Shown here: positions 22,561 to 32,776 of the stretch, one piece after another | Layout of the letters: each line of letters starts with the position of its first letter | Position numbering within the stretch: the stretch's first letter is position 1 | NCBI GenBank assembly: GCA_964020975.1 | Contig: OZ026623.1 | Coordinates: forward strand, 86,467,341 to 86,531,340 | Direction: 5' to 3' | Source: Hermodice carunculata | Lineage: Eukaryota > Annelida > Polychaeta > Eunicida > Amphinomidae | Length of the DNA: 64,000 bases | Notes under the pieces: model-generated | The model's input: the letters and a program-made list of their open reading frames with translations, nothing else | The model's database searches: none | Told to the model about the DNA's origin: nothing | Position numbers and translations under genes: made by a program

Positions 22561-25320
22561 TCATGCAGAACTACTACATACGACGGACCATCCGAAAAAC
22601 GGGGGTAGTACTGACACAGTGAACCACCAGTACACACTATACATACCATACCCTGTACTCTGGAAGCATATAAAAAACAAAAACAAAAAACAAAACAAAA
22701 AACAAAAAATCTTCCTGTTTCTTTCTCACAAATTTTACACATAATTGAATTGTATATGTACAGCGTCTCAAAAATTATATTTTCAAACTTTGTCCTCAGT
22801 CTGTCTTCACATACTATAGCCACACTTCTTGTTTCACCTACATTTTCCTCCCAAGCAAACCAAACTCCCTATTGGGGAGAGGGGGGGCATGGGGGAAAGG
22901 TCCATTGAGCAGGCAATTCTAAGATCCTCTGAATTATAAATTTGCAGGGGACTAGCATTGATTGCAGCAGTATTGTATAAGGCTGTGTTCCATGTGTATA
23001 ACATTTATCAGCGTCTGCCACATTTCCTAGCCTCTAGCAGTCGGCAGGTCGTCATGTCCAATTTCTCCACAAGATGACAGTCATCATCTTCTGTAGCTCC
23101 GCGGTAATGTTACGTGTTTGTTATCCACGCTTGGGATGGCTTCAGGTCCCAAGTTAATCACGTTTGGTAAGTTTGACAAACATTATGGTGACCCCGCCTC
23201 TTGTCATTAGTATTTCTTCCTTCACCAAACCCTCCAAAAGAAAATTTTCCAGCCTGCTTCCCTTTCTTTGAACATATTCTTTCATGTTCATAAATTCGAG
23301 CAGCAACTTCAGTGAACATGCATTTTATACCAGTATCCTGCTGTTTTTTTAATGTTTTATAAAAAATAACTGAATAGCAACAACTGATTTGAAGTATGAG
23401 GATACAACAAAACTTGGCAATTCTTTCGGACAGAAAACTGTTCACCTAAGGTTAATGCCAATTGTCTGAAATCCAAGTGCATCATCTGCAAAGGTCTATG
23501 GAAACACTGCATCAGATACAGGGTTGGGATGCTGCGAGTATCTTGGTGTTGAATGAGCGAGTCAGATCATTTGGCCATAAATGCCCATTCAACATCATCC
23601 TCTTAGTCAAAGTGAGGCAAATTGCTAATAACTCATTGACAAAATGGCTCAGTTATCATTTAGCCACCTATCTGCCTGTGAACAAAAACGAGCTAGGATT
23701 GTGTTAGTCAAGTTGTGTGCTTCCCTGGGGGGATAAACCCATAGGAATACCATACACGGCCAGGCAGCACATTCAAAGAATCACAAAACACACCAAGACC
23801 TCACACTCTCTTGATCATAGGCATACTTGTTCGTATTATTGCTACAACAAAACATCCCCACTTGAAGTATTTCCATCCGGCCATCATAAGTAACAAATAA
23901 ACCTTTTAATGGCGATAGAACACATGAATAAACACACTTAAAATAATGACTATATGAGCTTCATAAATAGGCACTCGCTGTCTATCACTCAACTGCGGTC
24001 TTTGTATCTCTGTCAAGTCTTGTCAATATCGTGCACATTCAATTTCAAAAGGAGATTTTCCGACTTTACTCCTATTGTGGCGACTTTCTGGTCAGTCTGG
24101 ACCCTGGAGCTAGCTCTTTCAGCATTTGTTTCTGTCTTTTACATTGCTGCAACACCAAAACTGTAAAATTTCACACAGGCTTGGCTGGGTATTAAATCAT
24201 TCGTTTTGACAGTTTTTTTTTTTTTTTAATTTTTACACAACGTAAAATTTTACCACTTTGCAACCAGCCAAAACAATAATCAAATGCTTGAACTATTTAA
24301 TAAATATTCAAATGACTGACAATTTTGGAAAACATTAGAAAACTCATTACTTATTTATGCCCTTATTATATGCTACTTTTGTCATCATTTTGATTGAGTT
24401 TTGCTCCCACTGAATTAACATAAATTTGTTTTCAGTAAAAACTGGGGGGGGGGGGGGAGGAGAGAGCAGGCTGGAAACTCATGACGTGTATTGTATGTCG
24501 TTCAAAAGTGTACTTTATAAACACTTTCTGCAGACTTGTTACTTCCTTAAATTAACCATATTTAGATTTTATAAGTTCTGGTAATTGTTACTAGTTAGAA
24601 ACATAGTGTAGGGGTACATGCAAGCACAAGGTTGAGCAGGAATTATTTTTCACAGAAATGAATTCACAGCCATGGTAAAACACCTTTAACATTGCAAAAT
24701 ATGACAATATTATATTCACTGTTTTTGTTGTTGTTATGGGGGGGGGGCAAAATTTTAAATATTTTCTGTTTTGGTTTCCACCACGAAACACGAACTATGG
24801 CCTCTTAAATCTCACACTTTTGGTGGTCACTTGTTCCAAAACTTCTTTTTTGAGGGGGGGTCTGATCAGCAGATAAACCATGCTAAATTACTCCTGTGTT
24901 TCAAGATTTAATTGTTTTTTTCAAATTTTTTTTTGCTTTATTTCTCAAAATTTTTATGCACCTATTTTTGAAAAGAAAATTCCTTGCAAACCAGATTTGC
25001 CCAAAAGAATAAAACACCCCCTGACACGTAAGAATCAATTCCGTATTTTTGCAACGTAAGCGTAACAACTTTATAGCGAGCCGAGGGCGGGGCCCTCTCA
25101 TCCTATCAAAACAACAAGTAATGAGCCTATACTATAGACACACTTCAAATTATGTACATGAATACTTTTTTCCCCCAAATCAAATTCATTCCTGTAACAA
25201 TATTCCACGATAAAACAAAGTGACACGACCCACAATGAAGTATGTACATAGCTAGATATGATATGCATTAAAATTCCTTGGTATAATATGCAGATAATTG
25301 AAGTGATCAGCCCCCAAAAT
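22561..25320. other. non-coding, nothing recognised
   Basis: A+T-rich with CAAAA-rich low complexity (22672-22708), G-run at 24444-24457 and T-runs near 24213 and 24930. No gene, inverted-repeat element or tandem array was identified. Confidence 0.5.
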
Positions 25321-25337
25321 AACTGTGCATTTTTTGG

Positions 25338-25351
25338 CCAGTAGAGGGCAA
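25338..25351 (+). promoter_or_regulatory. CTCF-like site
   Basis: CCAGTAGAGGGCAA matches 13 of 14 positions of the CTCF core, in plus orientation. It points away from the minus-oriented site at 20128-20141. Confidence 0.5.
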
Positions 25352-26043
25352 ATAGACATAAGTCAAGGGTGAAATATTTCGACAAAGAGAAAAAGTTCAC
25401 GTTAATATTCCTCAGGCCATCAAAGCCAGATATACATCAAAAAATCACAAAGTTACATGAAAAAGCAAAGTGTTGACATCAAAAGCTATTTCATAGGTGA
25501 TAGTTTATATGTCCCTAATTACGACAAGTCATTTTTCTTTTTCAAGTAAAACAGGGGGAAAAAAAATTATAACAAGCCAAATGAAAATTTGGCTGAATTC
25601 TCCAGGCTTTTGGCGGTTGGTGCGTGTTATGAGGATTCAAGTCACAGAATTACATATAAATAGAATACATAAGTACATCATCAGAACACAGGCAGTGATT
25701 TGCTGTAATCATACCGCACTTACGGACCAAGTCCTATTTGATGTAACTCAACACAATGATATTCATTATGTGACTAAAATCCCATCAGACATATTCATGG
25801 GATGGACACTCGACAGCAGAAATCACGCCTTCAAAATAGCTGACGAAAAATGATCCAGGCTCCAATAAACGTTGCAGCTATGAGACAGAAAAGAAAACTA
25901 TGAATCTACAGTTCTGGTGTCAAAATTTTGGGTAAACGTTTTCTAGACTGGGTGCAGCCATACCTGCTATAATCATTAAAAAGACTATGTCCCAACCCAA
26001 GTCATTCAAAGAGACCTTATTTCCTTGGTGAATTCCCCCTTCA
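25352..26043. other. non-coding, nothing recognised
   Basis: Complex A+T-rich sequence. A 118-codon plus frame at 25497-25853 shows no domain and is judged chance. Confidence 0.45.
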
Positions 26044-26120
26044 TTTTCAAGTCACCTGCTATATAAGACCACTTTTTGTTGAGAGTAAGATGGTCTTAAG
26101 CAGCAGGGAATCACTACTAT
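26044..26120. mobile_element. B-family fragment
   Basis: Contains 'TATATAAGACCACTTTTTGT' and 'AAGATGGTCTTAAGCAGCAGG', an inverted pair matching the centre and right end of B elements. Confidence 0.45.
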
Positions 26121-26233
26121 GTTTTTTCCTTATATTTAGCTGGAACTAGAATGGGAAATTTATCTTCAAATTCCTTAGAGGAGAGCTTTTGCTATAAAAA
26201 CAGTGATAATAATTTTTCCAAAGGTTCAGTTTG

Positions 26234-26436
26234 TACTGTAAATTGCTTTATTTTTATGTGTATAAATTTTCAGGGTTTTTTTTGGTATTTTCGGCATTTA
26301 ACTCTAGTTTTAGTTTCACTGTATTGGACATAATTCCTATTCAAACAAAGTCAAAATTCTATCTCAGTGTGTTTTTATTTTCACGGCTTTTCAGCGAAAT
26401 TAGCGAAAAAAAGAGTACAGTGAAATTAAAACAGTA
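26234..26436 (+). mobile_element. E-family element, best copy
   Basis: The left end TACTGTAAATTGCTTTATTT is followed by 'GTATAAATTTTCAGGG' and, near 26380, 'TTATTTTCACGGCTTTTCAG'. The right part AGTACAGTGAAATTAAAA partly mirrors the earlier TTTTAGTTTCACTGTA. Pieces of the same family lie near 9815, 10885, 18778, 21668, 50600 and 50930. Non-coding; class unknown. Confidence 0.5.
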
Positions 26437-26485
26437 TAAATACATTAAAACATTAAAAGTTTCATAAAAAGTTTAAAAATAATTA

Positions 26486-27130
26486 GAGGAAGCTGGTTTT
26501 CAATATTAACTGGCCATATAACATGCATCTCTCATAAAAATTTGATGAAGCTGTAATGCATCCTTGTGGAGATATTATGATAATGTTGTCCCCTTGTGCG
26601 CCACTCAGACAGCCTTGAAATAAATACTTTAAAATTTCTTGAAAAAATTATAAAAACAAAGAGGAAGCTGGTTTTAAATAGGAACCTGGTCCACCATAGC
26701 AGTATCTCTGACAAAAGTTTGGTAAAGCCAAATTTTTTAGATATCGCGGTAACATCATCAGGGTTGATGCCACTCAGATGGCCTTCTTGAAATAAACACA
26801 TTAAAAGTTTTATAAAAAGTTAAAAATAATCAGAGGAAGCTGGTTTTCAATAGGAACTTGGTCCCTCATAAGGTGCATCTTTGATTAAAATTTGGTTTGC
26901 TACAGTGAATTTTTTTTCACATTAATGTCGCCAGAGTTGACACCACTGAGACGGCCTTCAAATACACACATTAAAAAGTTCAAGAAAAGTTTGAAAATAC
27001 TTAGAAGAGGCTGGTTTTCAATAGGATCCTGGTCCATTATCAGGTGCATCTCTGATAAAAAAAATTTGGTAAAGCTGGGGGTGAAAACTTTTTGAGATAC
27101 ATGTATTGTGGTAACGTTGACAGGAATGAT
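26486..27130 (+). repeat. ~172-bp tandem repeat, four units
   Basis: GAGGAAGCTGGTTTTCAAT-like starts occur at 26486, 26661, 26833 and 27004, spacing 175, 172 and 171 bp. Each unit continues with 'AGGAACCTGGTCC', 'GCATCTCTGATAAAA' and 'CACTCAGACGGCCTT'. The units are well diverged, so the array is old. Its monomer is nucleosome-sized, like many satellites. Confidence 0.85.
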
Positions 27131-27264
27131 GGATGAAGCAGGAGCCGACGATACCATCCAGAACTTTTTGTGCTCAGGGTAAAAATTAAAATTCCCACTC
27201 CTTTCTTGAATGTCAAACTTTCGCCACACATGATGTGCAGCAATATTACCTTTACGACTATTTA

Positions 27265-27720
27265 GTATGTCAGTGAAACCTTTCTTGAAAGACCACCCCT
27301 AGGGATGACCATATTGTGGCCCCTCAAGTCACTGAAGGTATAAATAAGATGGAAAGTACAAAGCAAAATAACCTGAAAAGTGTGGTTTTTCGAGACAAGT
27401 GGTCTCTCACTGCAGTAGACAAGCAAAACTGTGATGACAATTTTACCTATGATTGTCATCAAAATGTCATCCCATGGGTGAACAGTTTGTGTCAGTGAAG
27501 GATTCAATCTGGGGCAACCAACTCCTGATTGGTCAAACTTGTGTTGCCACACCTATAATTTAAGTACACTGACCCCTGTCCTGCATGGCCCAATCATGGT
27601 CTTTCAAGACAGGTGGTCTTTCATTGGAGGTATAAGATGAAAAGTACTGATCAAAGTAAAAAGGAAAGGTAGTCTTTTAAAACAGGTGGTCTCTCAAGAC
27701 AGGGACCACTGTACTGACAT
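27265..27720 (+). mobile_element. B-family element(s), composite
   Basis: The left end CAGTGAAACCTTTCTTGAAA (27271) and right end TCTCAAGACAGGGACCACTG (27691-27710) flank about 440 bp. Internal 'GGTCTCTCACTGCAGTAGAC' near 27400 and 'GTACACTGACCCCTGTCC' near 27565 look like a right and a left end. The simplest reading is two B copies in tandem with unique DNA between. Confidence 0.6.
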
Positions 27721-27734
27721 GTCTGGTCTGGTCA

Positions 27735-27810
27735 ATCCTGTCCCAGCTGTTGTATTGGCAGCTGTAGCATGTGATGGTCAAGGCAGTGCAAAAACCACTA
27801 ACCAAGGTCC
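27735..27810 (+). mobile_element. A4 core fragment
   Basis: 'GTTGTATTGGCAGCTGTAGC' and 'AGTGCAAAAACCACTAACC' correspond to the A4 inner arm seen at 53700-53775. No ends are visible. Confidence 0.4.
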
Positions 27811-27889
27811 CTGCCAACTGAAAATGCTAGGACCACACGCTGCTGGACTCTTTGGAATTTTGGAGCATCTCCTTCATCATTTTCTGGTC

Positions 27890-28060
27890 AGAGTACAACT
27901 GAGTCAACAGCTTTCCTTGGTGTGGGCTGGGCGCATTGTGGTCAACCCGTGCCAAGGAAAGCTATTGACCTAGGGTGTGCCATCATGAATGGTCCTACAT
28001 ACAAATCTCGCCAACAGATTTTTCTTCCCTCTAACAGCCCCGAGTCGGTCTCAAACTCAG
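27890..28060 (-). mobile_element. TTAA foldback element, type A5
   Basis: Inner hairpin at 27903-27969 (GTCAACAGCTTTCCTTGGTG...CCAAGGAAAGCTATTGAC). The sequence to its right, CATCATGAATGGTCCTACAT, resembles the GAGATTTGTATGTAAGACCA side of other A5 copies, partly in inverse. No clean TTAA ends. Confidence 0.55.
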
Positions 28061-28244
28061 TATTAATTTACGGTGGAAGGATCCCAACAAGACACATGTC
28101 AGGATAATACAGCATCTGGTAGGTTCAGAAGGCAATGGGTCTTTACAATAAAATTAAATCACTTTCCACTGAAATCAGTGATTTTAAATTCACACACATT
28201 AAGATACTGCTGTGTTTTTATAAATCCAGTTGGCAATAAAAGGC

Positions 28245-28584
28245 ACCTGGACAGCAGACTATGTTTTAACCTTAACGCACGACTATGTTTTAATCTGGAC
28301 AGAGGACCATGCTTTAATCTCGACAGATAACTGTTTTAACCTCGACAGATGACTATGTTTTAACCTCGACAGATGACTCTGTTTTAACCTCGACAGATGA
28401 CTATGTTTTAACCTCGACAGATGACTATGTTTTACCCTTGACAGATGGATATATGTTTTAACCTGGACTGCAGACTATGTTTTAACTTTGACAATGGTCC
28501 ATGTTTCAACCTTGACGCATGACTATGCTTTATGCTGGACAGCAGACTACATTTCAACCTGGACAGAGGACTATGTTTCAACCT
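28245..28584 (+). repeat. 24-bp minisatellite, about 14 units
   Basis: The unit reads GACTATGTTTTAACCTCGAC then AGAT, with variants (TTGACGCA, TGGACAGA). The most identical units lie in the centre (about 28330-28430) and divergence grows outward, as expected for unequal exchange. Short open frames across it are artefacts. Confidence 0.9.
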
Positions 28585-28690
28585 TTTACTTCTTTTTCCC
28601 TGCTAGTAAATTATAAATGAAGTTTTACATTATTTCAGAAGACCTAACCAACCATATAAAGCCTGGTCTCTCATTAATCAGGATGGCCTT

Positions 28691-28929
28691 TTAACCCTTT
28701 CCCCCTCAAAGCGGCCAAAACCGGCTGGTGGTCAAATGTCGTCTGCTTCAGTGTTTTTAACTAATTTCAACAGTTATGAAAAACAATTTGACTGAGAAAT
28801 GTACATGAGACTTTTCAAGATCACGTCCCAGGTCAACAGCTTTTCCTTGGCATGGTTTGGGCACTTAGTGCCCAACCCATGCCAAGGAAAGCTGTTGACT
28901 CAGTCTTAATTCAAGGGGGAAAGGGTTAA
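28691..28929 (+). mobile_element. TTAA foldback MITE, subtype A1, intact ends
   Basis: TTAACCCTTTCCCCCT on the left and AGGGGGAAAGGGTTAA on the right are perfect 16-bp inverted ends including TTAA. Length is 239 bp. The inner hairpin is at 28832-28899 with arms of about 31 bases. The left body holds GGTGGTCAAATGTCGTCTGC, shared by the other A1 copies. This is the best-preserved A1 copy in the window. Confidence 0.9.
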
Positions 28930-29472
28930 ACTCCAGCACAATTCAGATTTCCCAGCATTAGAACCATTTTTTGCCTTTGCATGTCTGTTTACAGCAGGCA
29001 GGTCCTTGTTTAAATTCTTGATAGCCGATTTATCCAATGAAGATAAATTGTTCCACTTCAAATGGCTCCAGACCATCATATATCAAAAATTTGTTTCCCA
29101 CATAAATATACATAGTAACAATTAAGCACGCAATCACAGAACTTCATGCATACAGTATACATATTTTGTTTTTCGTTCTTATCAGTACATAACTGGGTTG
29201 AGCCAAATTCAGTTTGGACTGTTGTTGCACACAGCTGCACAAAGGGGCATCCACCATTTGGTATGTCCCCACCAGTCCGCACAAAACACAAGGTTCAAGT
29301 CACACTCTCAGATTTATATTAAGCCTGAATAAGCCCAATGATTAATGTGACTAAATAATCCAGACTTTTATCAGAAAAAAAAAAACCTCCTCTTGAGCTG
29401 TTCTGATTTCTGATCAATTCAAAGCCCCAATTTGTGTACCAGCTGAGTGAAAGTATGGAATTTCTATACATG
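28930..29472. other. non-coding, nothing recognised
   Basis: Complex A+T-rich sequence, no gene or element seen. Confidence 0.5.
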
Positions 29473-29641
29473 TACTGTGGTTCCTGTCTTATGAGGCCAA
29501 CCAAAGTGCAGCCAAAAAGTGGCCGTCTGCCTCTCTTGGGGGGGGGGGGGATATAATGGAAATATCATTCTGCATAAAAATGCTGGCCTTTCAAGAGGGG
29601 TGGCCTTTGGTGAGCGGGGCCTTATAAGAGGGGCCACTGTA
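29473..29641 (+). mobile_element. B-family MITE, TA-flanked
   Basis: TACTGTGGTTCCTGTCTTAT and its partner GAGGGGCCACTGTA are inverted ends flanked by TA. A G13 run at 29538-29550 occupies the centre. Interior 'GTGGCC' replaces the 'GTGGTC' module, as in the copy at 9938. Confidence 0.78.
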
Positions 29642-29714
29642 TGGAAAATCATAATCTTACCAAGAATCCTGAGTTTTGAACACCTTCAAAATCTAGAGCA
29701 TCATAACTAGCAGC

Positions 29715-29845
29715 AACATTTAAGGAATGAACTTTATTTGCATTGTGTTTATGCAGTTACACAACACTTAAGAAATAAAGTTCATTTACATTGTGTTTAT
29801 GCACTTATATAACATTTAAGAAATGAAATTCATCTGCATCAGTGC
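29715..29845 (+). repeat. 48-bp tandem, about 2.7 units
   Basis: AACATTTAAGGAATGAACTT at 29715 recurs at 29763 and 29811 with a few changes, spacing 48 bp. Confidence 0.85.
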
Positions 29846-31110
29846 TCCATGGCAAATGCCTGTCAACCACTGCAAGCGGTATAGGTGCATAAACGCAAGG
29901 CAACTGAAGTTCATTGCTTATATTTATATTTTTCCCCTTTGCAACCTGCCAAAAAGGTGAAAATGTTTTGATCTTTACCTGCTCATTCTTTGGTGATCTG
30001 CCTAATACCAAAAACTGTCTCAAAATGGCACAAACAGACAAACAAGAGTCAAGAAAACAGTTCACAAGTTTTTTTTTTCAAAGTTCTTATTTTTCTGCTT
30101 CACAAATATAATGCACAAACCAAATGATTACACTTTCAGCATTTAATGATTAAAAAGAACAGATAACAGACGCCATGTGGATTTTTATGAAGTTAGGCTT
30201 ATAAATCACAACAGAAAATAAAAGGGAAACAAAGTTAAGTTTCCATCAGCCTTTGCAGCGCATGAAACAAATACTGTGCACACAAACATGGCTTAACCAA
30301 TATGGATTGTTTGAGCCACTTGGTTGGTTTAACTTTAAGCATGAAACTCACAGTCCTTGCGAAAAATTACTGGTCTGTCAGTTTTTACTGATAAAAAATT
30401 CCCCAGACCAACAGAAAATGCTAACAAGTTACATGTTTAAGTATAGGGACTTTTCAAATTTGAGCAAAATAACCAATAAGAGAAAAACATTTTCGCACAG
30501 ACTGAACTCATGCAAAATTTGCTATAATAAAGTTGTATAACATAGAAATTCCTCGTTTACAATAATCTTGTGGATATTTTACAAAAGCAAAAGCTGTTGA
30601 GTGCTTGTAGTTGCTTTTAACCGACTGATTTTGACAGCAGAAGTTGCAGGATCATTCGTGAGGTGAGAGAGGTATACAACTTCAAACTTGCTCCCAAACT
30701 TGGGAAACTGCATGGCAGGGTCCAGTCAAAATGTTCCTGGACAGCACAGGCATAGATAACATGCCCTACGACTCCTTTTAACATAAAGCAGACTCTAAAA
30801 GCACACAACAACTTTGGAAAATCATGGTAAACATTAAAACAGCACGTTATGGCTCATGGAACCATTGGAAAGTGAAAGTAGTACTAAGCAGCATTACACA
30901 TTGTGACAATCGCGGTTTCCCTCTTATAGGGCCATAATTCTGGTGTATGGGGGGGGGGGGGGTAGGGGCTAATAAGGGAGTGGGAAGGCACTGGGGTATA
31001 AAGATAAAATATGCAAGAACACCTAAAATGACCACAACGAGTGGTCACAGTGTGACCATCTGTGGTCGCTGCGTGTCATAATTAATGTGGATATTGTGAG
31101 TGCCACTGCC
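29846..31110. other. non-coding, old B-like copy with G-run
   Basis: Complex A+T-rich sequence. About 30908-31075 looks like an old B copy (GGTTTCCCTCTTATAGGGCC left, GTGGTCACAGTGTGACCATC right) with a G14 run at 30949-30962. No gene. Confidence 0.45.
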
Positions 31111-31289
31111 TTAACTCATTCCATACTATGGTCACAGGCCTTGGTCAGTGGTTCTGGCACTGCCTTAAGACGACAGGCATGTTGGTACTTGAACGAAAGC
31201 TCTTTTCATGACAAATTTAAATATTCAATTGTCCTCTTAAATCTTGGTAAACATACGTAAACATCAGTCACTGGTATGGAATGAGTTAA
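31111..31289 (+). mobile_element. TTAA element, subtype A4, short form
   Basis: TTAACTCATTCCATACTATG and CTGGTATGGAATGAGTTAA are inverted ends with TTAA. Compared with 53644-53891 it lacks one arm of the inner hairpin (about 70 bp), an internal-deletion derivative. The shared GGCATGTTGGTACTTGAACG module is present. Confidence 0.85.
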
Positions 31290-31535
31290 GAGGAATAGAT
31301 TCATTGACATTTTAACCTGTGTCCTTCTTCTTGGACTGCCTTACTTGTTCCCAAAGATAAATCACACCATGCCATCTCCAGGGGCCCAACGGAAATCCTG
31401 GGGGTTGATATGACATTAAAAAAAAAAAAAAAACTGGAAAAACAACCAACCCCATATGCTAGAGCTGCTAATGATTCCTGTCCTGCAAGAAACTCCAGTC
31501 CTGAAGCATGAAGACTCGACCAGAGATTTCATACT

Positions 31536-31794
31536 TTAAACCCTTTCCCTCTTACACCGGCCAAAACCGGCAGTGGTCAAATGTCGTCTGCTTCAGTGTT
31601 TGCAACTAATTTCAACAGTGATGAAAAGTTTGTTGTTGTTTTTTCAGTGATGAAAAGTAATTTGATTGAGAATTGTAGGTGAGACCTATTTGGATCACGT
31701 CCCAAGTCCACGATTTTCCTTGGCATGGGTTGGGCACTAAGTGCCAATGTAAGCTGTTGATACAGGCTTCGTTTGGGTTAGAGGGAAAGGTTTA
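31536..31794 (+). mobile_element. TTAA foldback MITE, subtype A1
   Basis: Left TTAAACCCTTTCCCTCTTAC and right GAGGGAAAGGTTTA. The body holds GTGGTCAAATGTCGTCTGCT and a short internal duplication around 31617-31660 (AGTGATGAAAAG twice). The inner hairpin is degraded on its right arm. Confidence 0.78.
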
Positions 31795-31849
31795 CATTGA
31801 TCTTAATCCGAGAAAAAAAAATATTAAAAAGTAAAGGGACTAAACTCCA

Positions 31850-32580
31850 CACAATCCTGACATTAAGCCAGGTCCTCAAATGTTGCAATCTGTATTTTGC
31901 ATCGGAAGCTGATTAAACTTGTTGACTTTCCTATCGAATCACAGACATTCAGTTGCAAGCACTCAGTCAAATGTCATGGCAGTTTTAATGAGTCCTCAGT
32001 CGCTCTAATTAATTTTGGCAAATCAAGAGTTGTTGCCTATTTCAATATTAATTTACATATGTTTAATAAATTGAAATTTGCTGCAGGCTTCCATGGCCTT
32101 TCCAGCCAGGAATAAAATACAAGGCATCATTTTTGCCAGTGGGTAGAAAACCTTAGCAATGCCGTGGAGTAATTGATACTAGCGATGGCATTGTTTAAGC
32201 ACAATACCAGCAATTATCTCACTTTGTGTACACAGAACGCTTGGGGAACATTGGAGACCTGCCCAAAATCCACTATTCTTTTGCTCAGCTTGAAAATGCT
32301 CCATTAATTCTGGTACGATATCATTAAGTCATTGTGCCAGTGTTGAATCAAAAGTGGATCTGGTTGAGCTGCCTCAAGGCTGAAGCAAGCCACTGGGGCG
32401 ACTGTTATATATCTATATACACACTTGCAGGCCGGCCACTGACTGTCTTGTGTGTCCAACTAGTCCACTGTCACCTACGTCTCGCTGCATCTCATGGTCG
32501 AACAGTGAGAAACCTGTGGCCGTATTTACAAAGAATTTGACCTAATCCTGAATTTGATCCTAAAATTTAATTGGTGCACT
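31850..32580. promoter_or_regulatory. possible cis-regulatory block, homeodomain-rich
   Basis: About 730 bp of repeat-free complex sequence with many TAAT cores: GCTCTAATTAATTTTGG, ATATTAATTTACATATG, GGAGTAATTGATAC, CAGCAATTATCTC, TCCATTAATTCTGG. It ends where a B MITE starts (32594). It resembles conserved non-coding elements of developmental loci; this is inferred. Confidence 0.4.
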
Positions 32581-32593
32581 TCGGACCCTGAAC

Positions 32594-32776
32594 TACAGTA
32601 GTCCCTCCTTTGAGAGACCACCCCTAGTGCCATCCCAAAGGTGGTCATATAAAGCAGGTGGTCTCTCAAAAGAGGTATAAATAACATGAAAAGTACTACA
32701 GAGAGCCTGACAATTGTGGTCTCTCAAAGGAGGTGGTCTCCCAAAGGAGTGGTCTCTCAAAAGAGGGACTACTGTA
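32594..32776 (+). mobile_element. B-family MITE, intact ends
   Basis: TACAGTAGTCCCTCCTTTGA and TCAAAAGAGGGACTACTGTA are inverted ends with TA on both sides; 183 bp. The interior carries five or so GGTGGTCTCTCAAA/GAGAGACCACC modules and 'TATAAATAACATGAAAAGTA', shared with copies at 10740, 27340 and 51480. Best B copy in the window. Confidence 0.88.
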
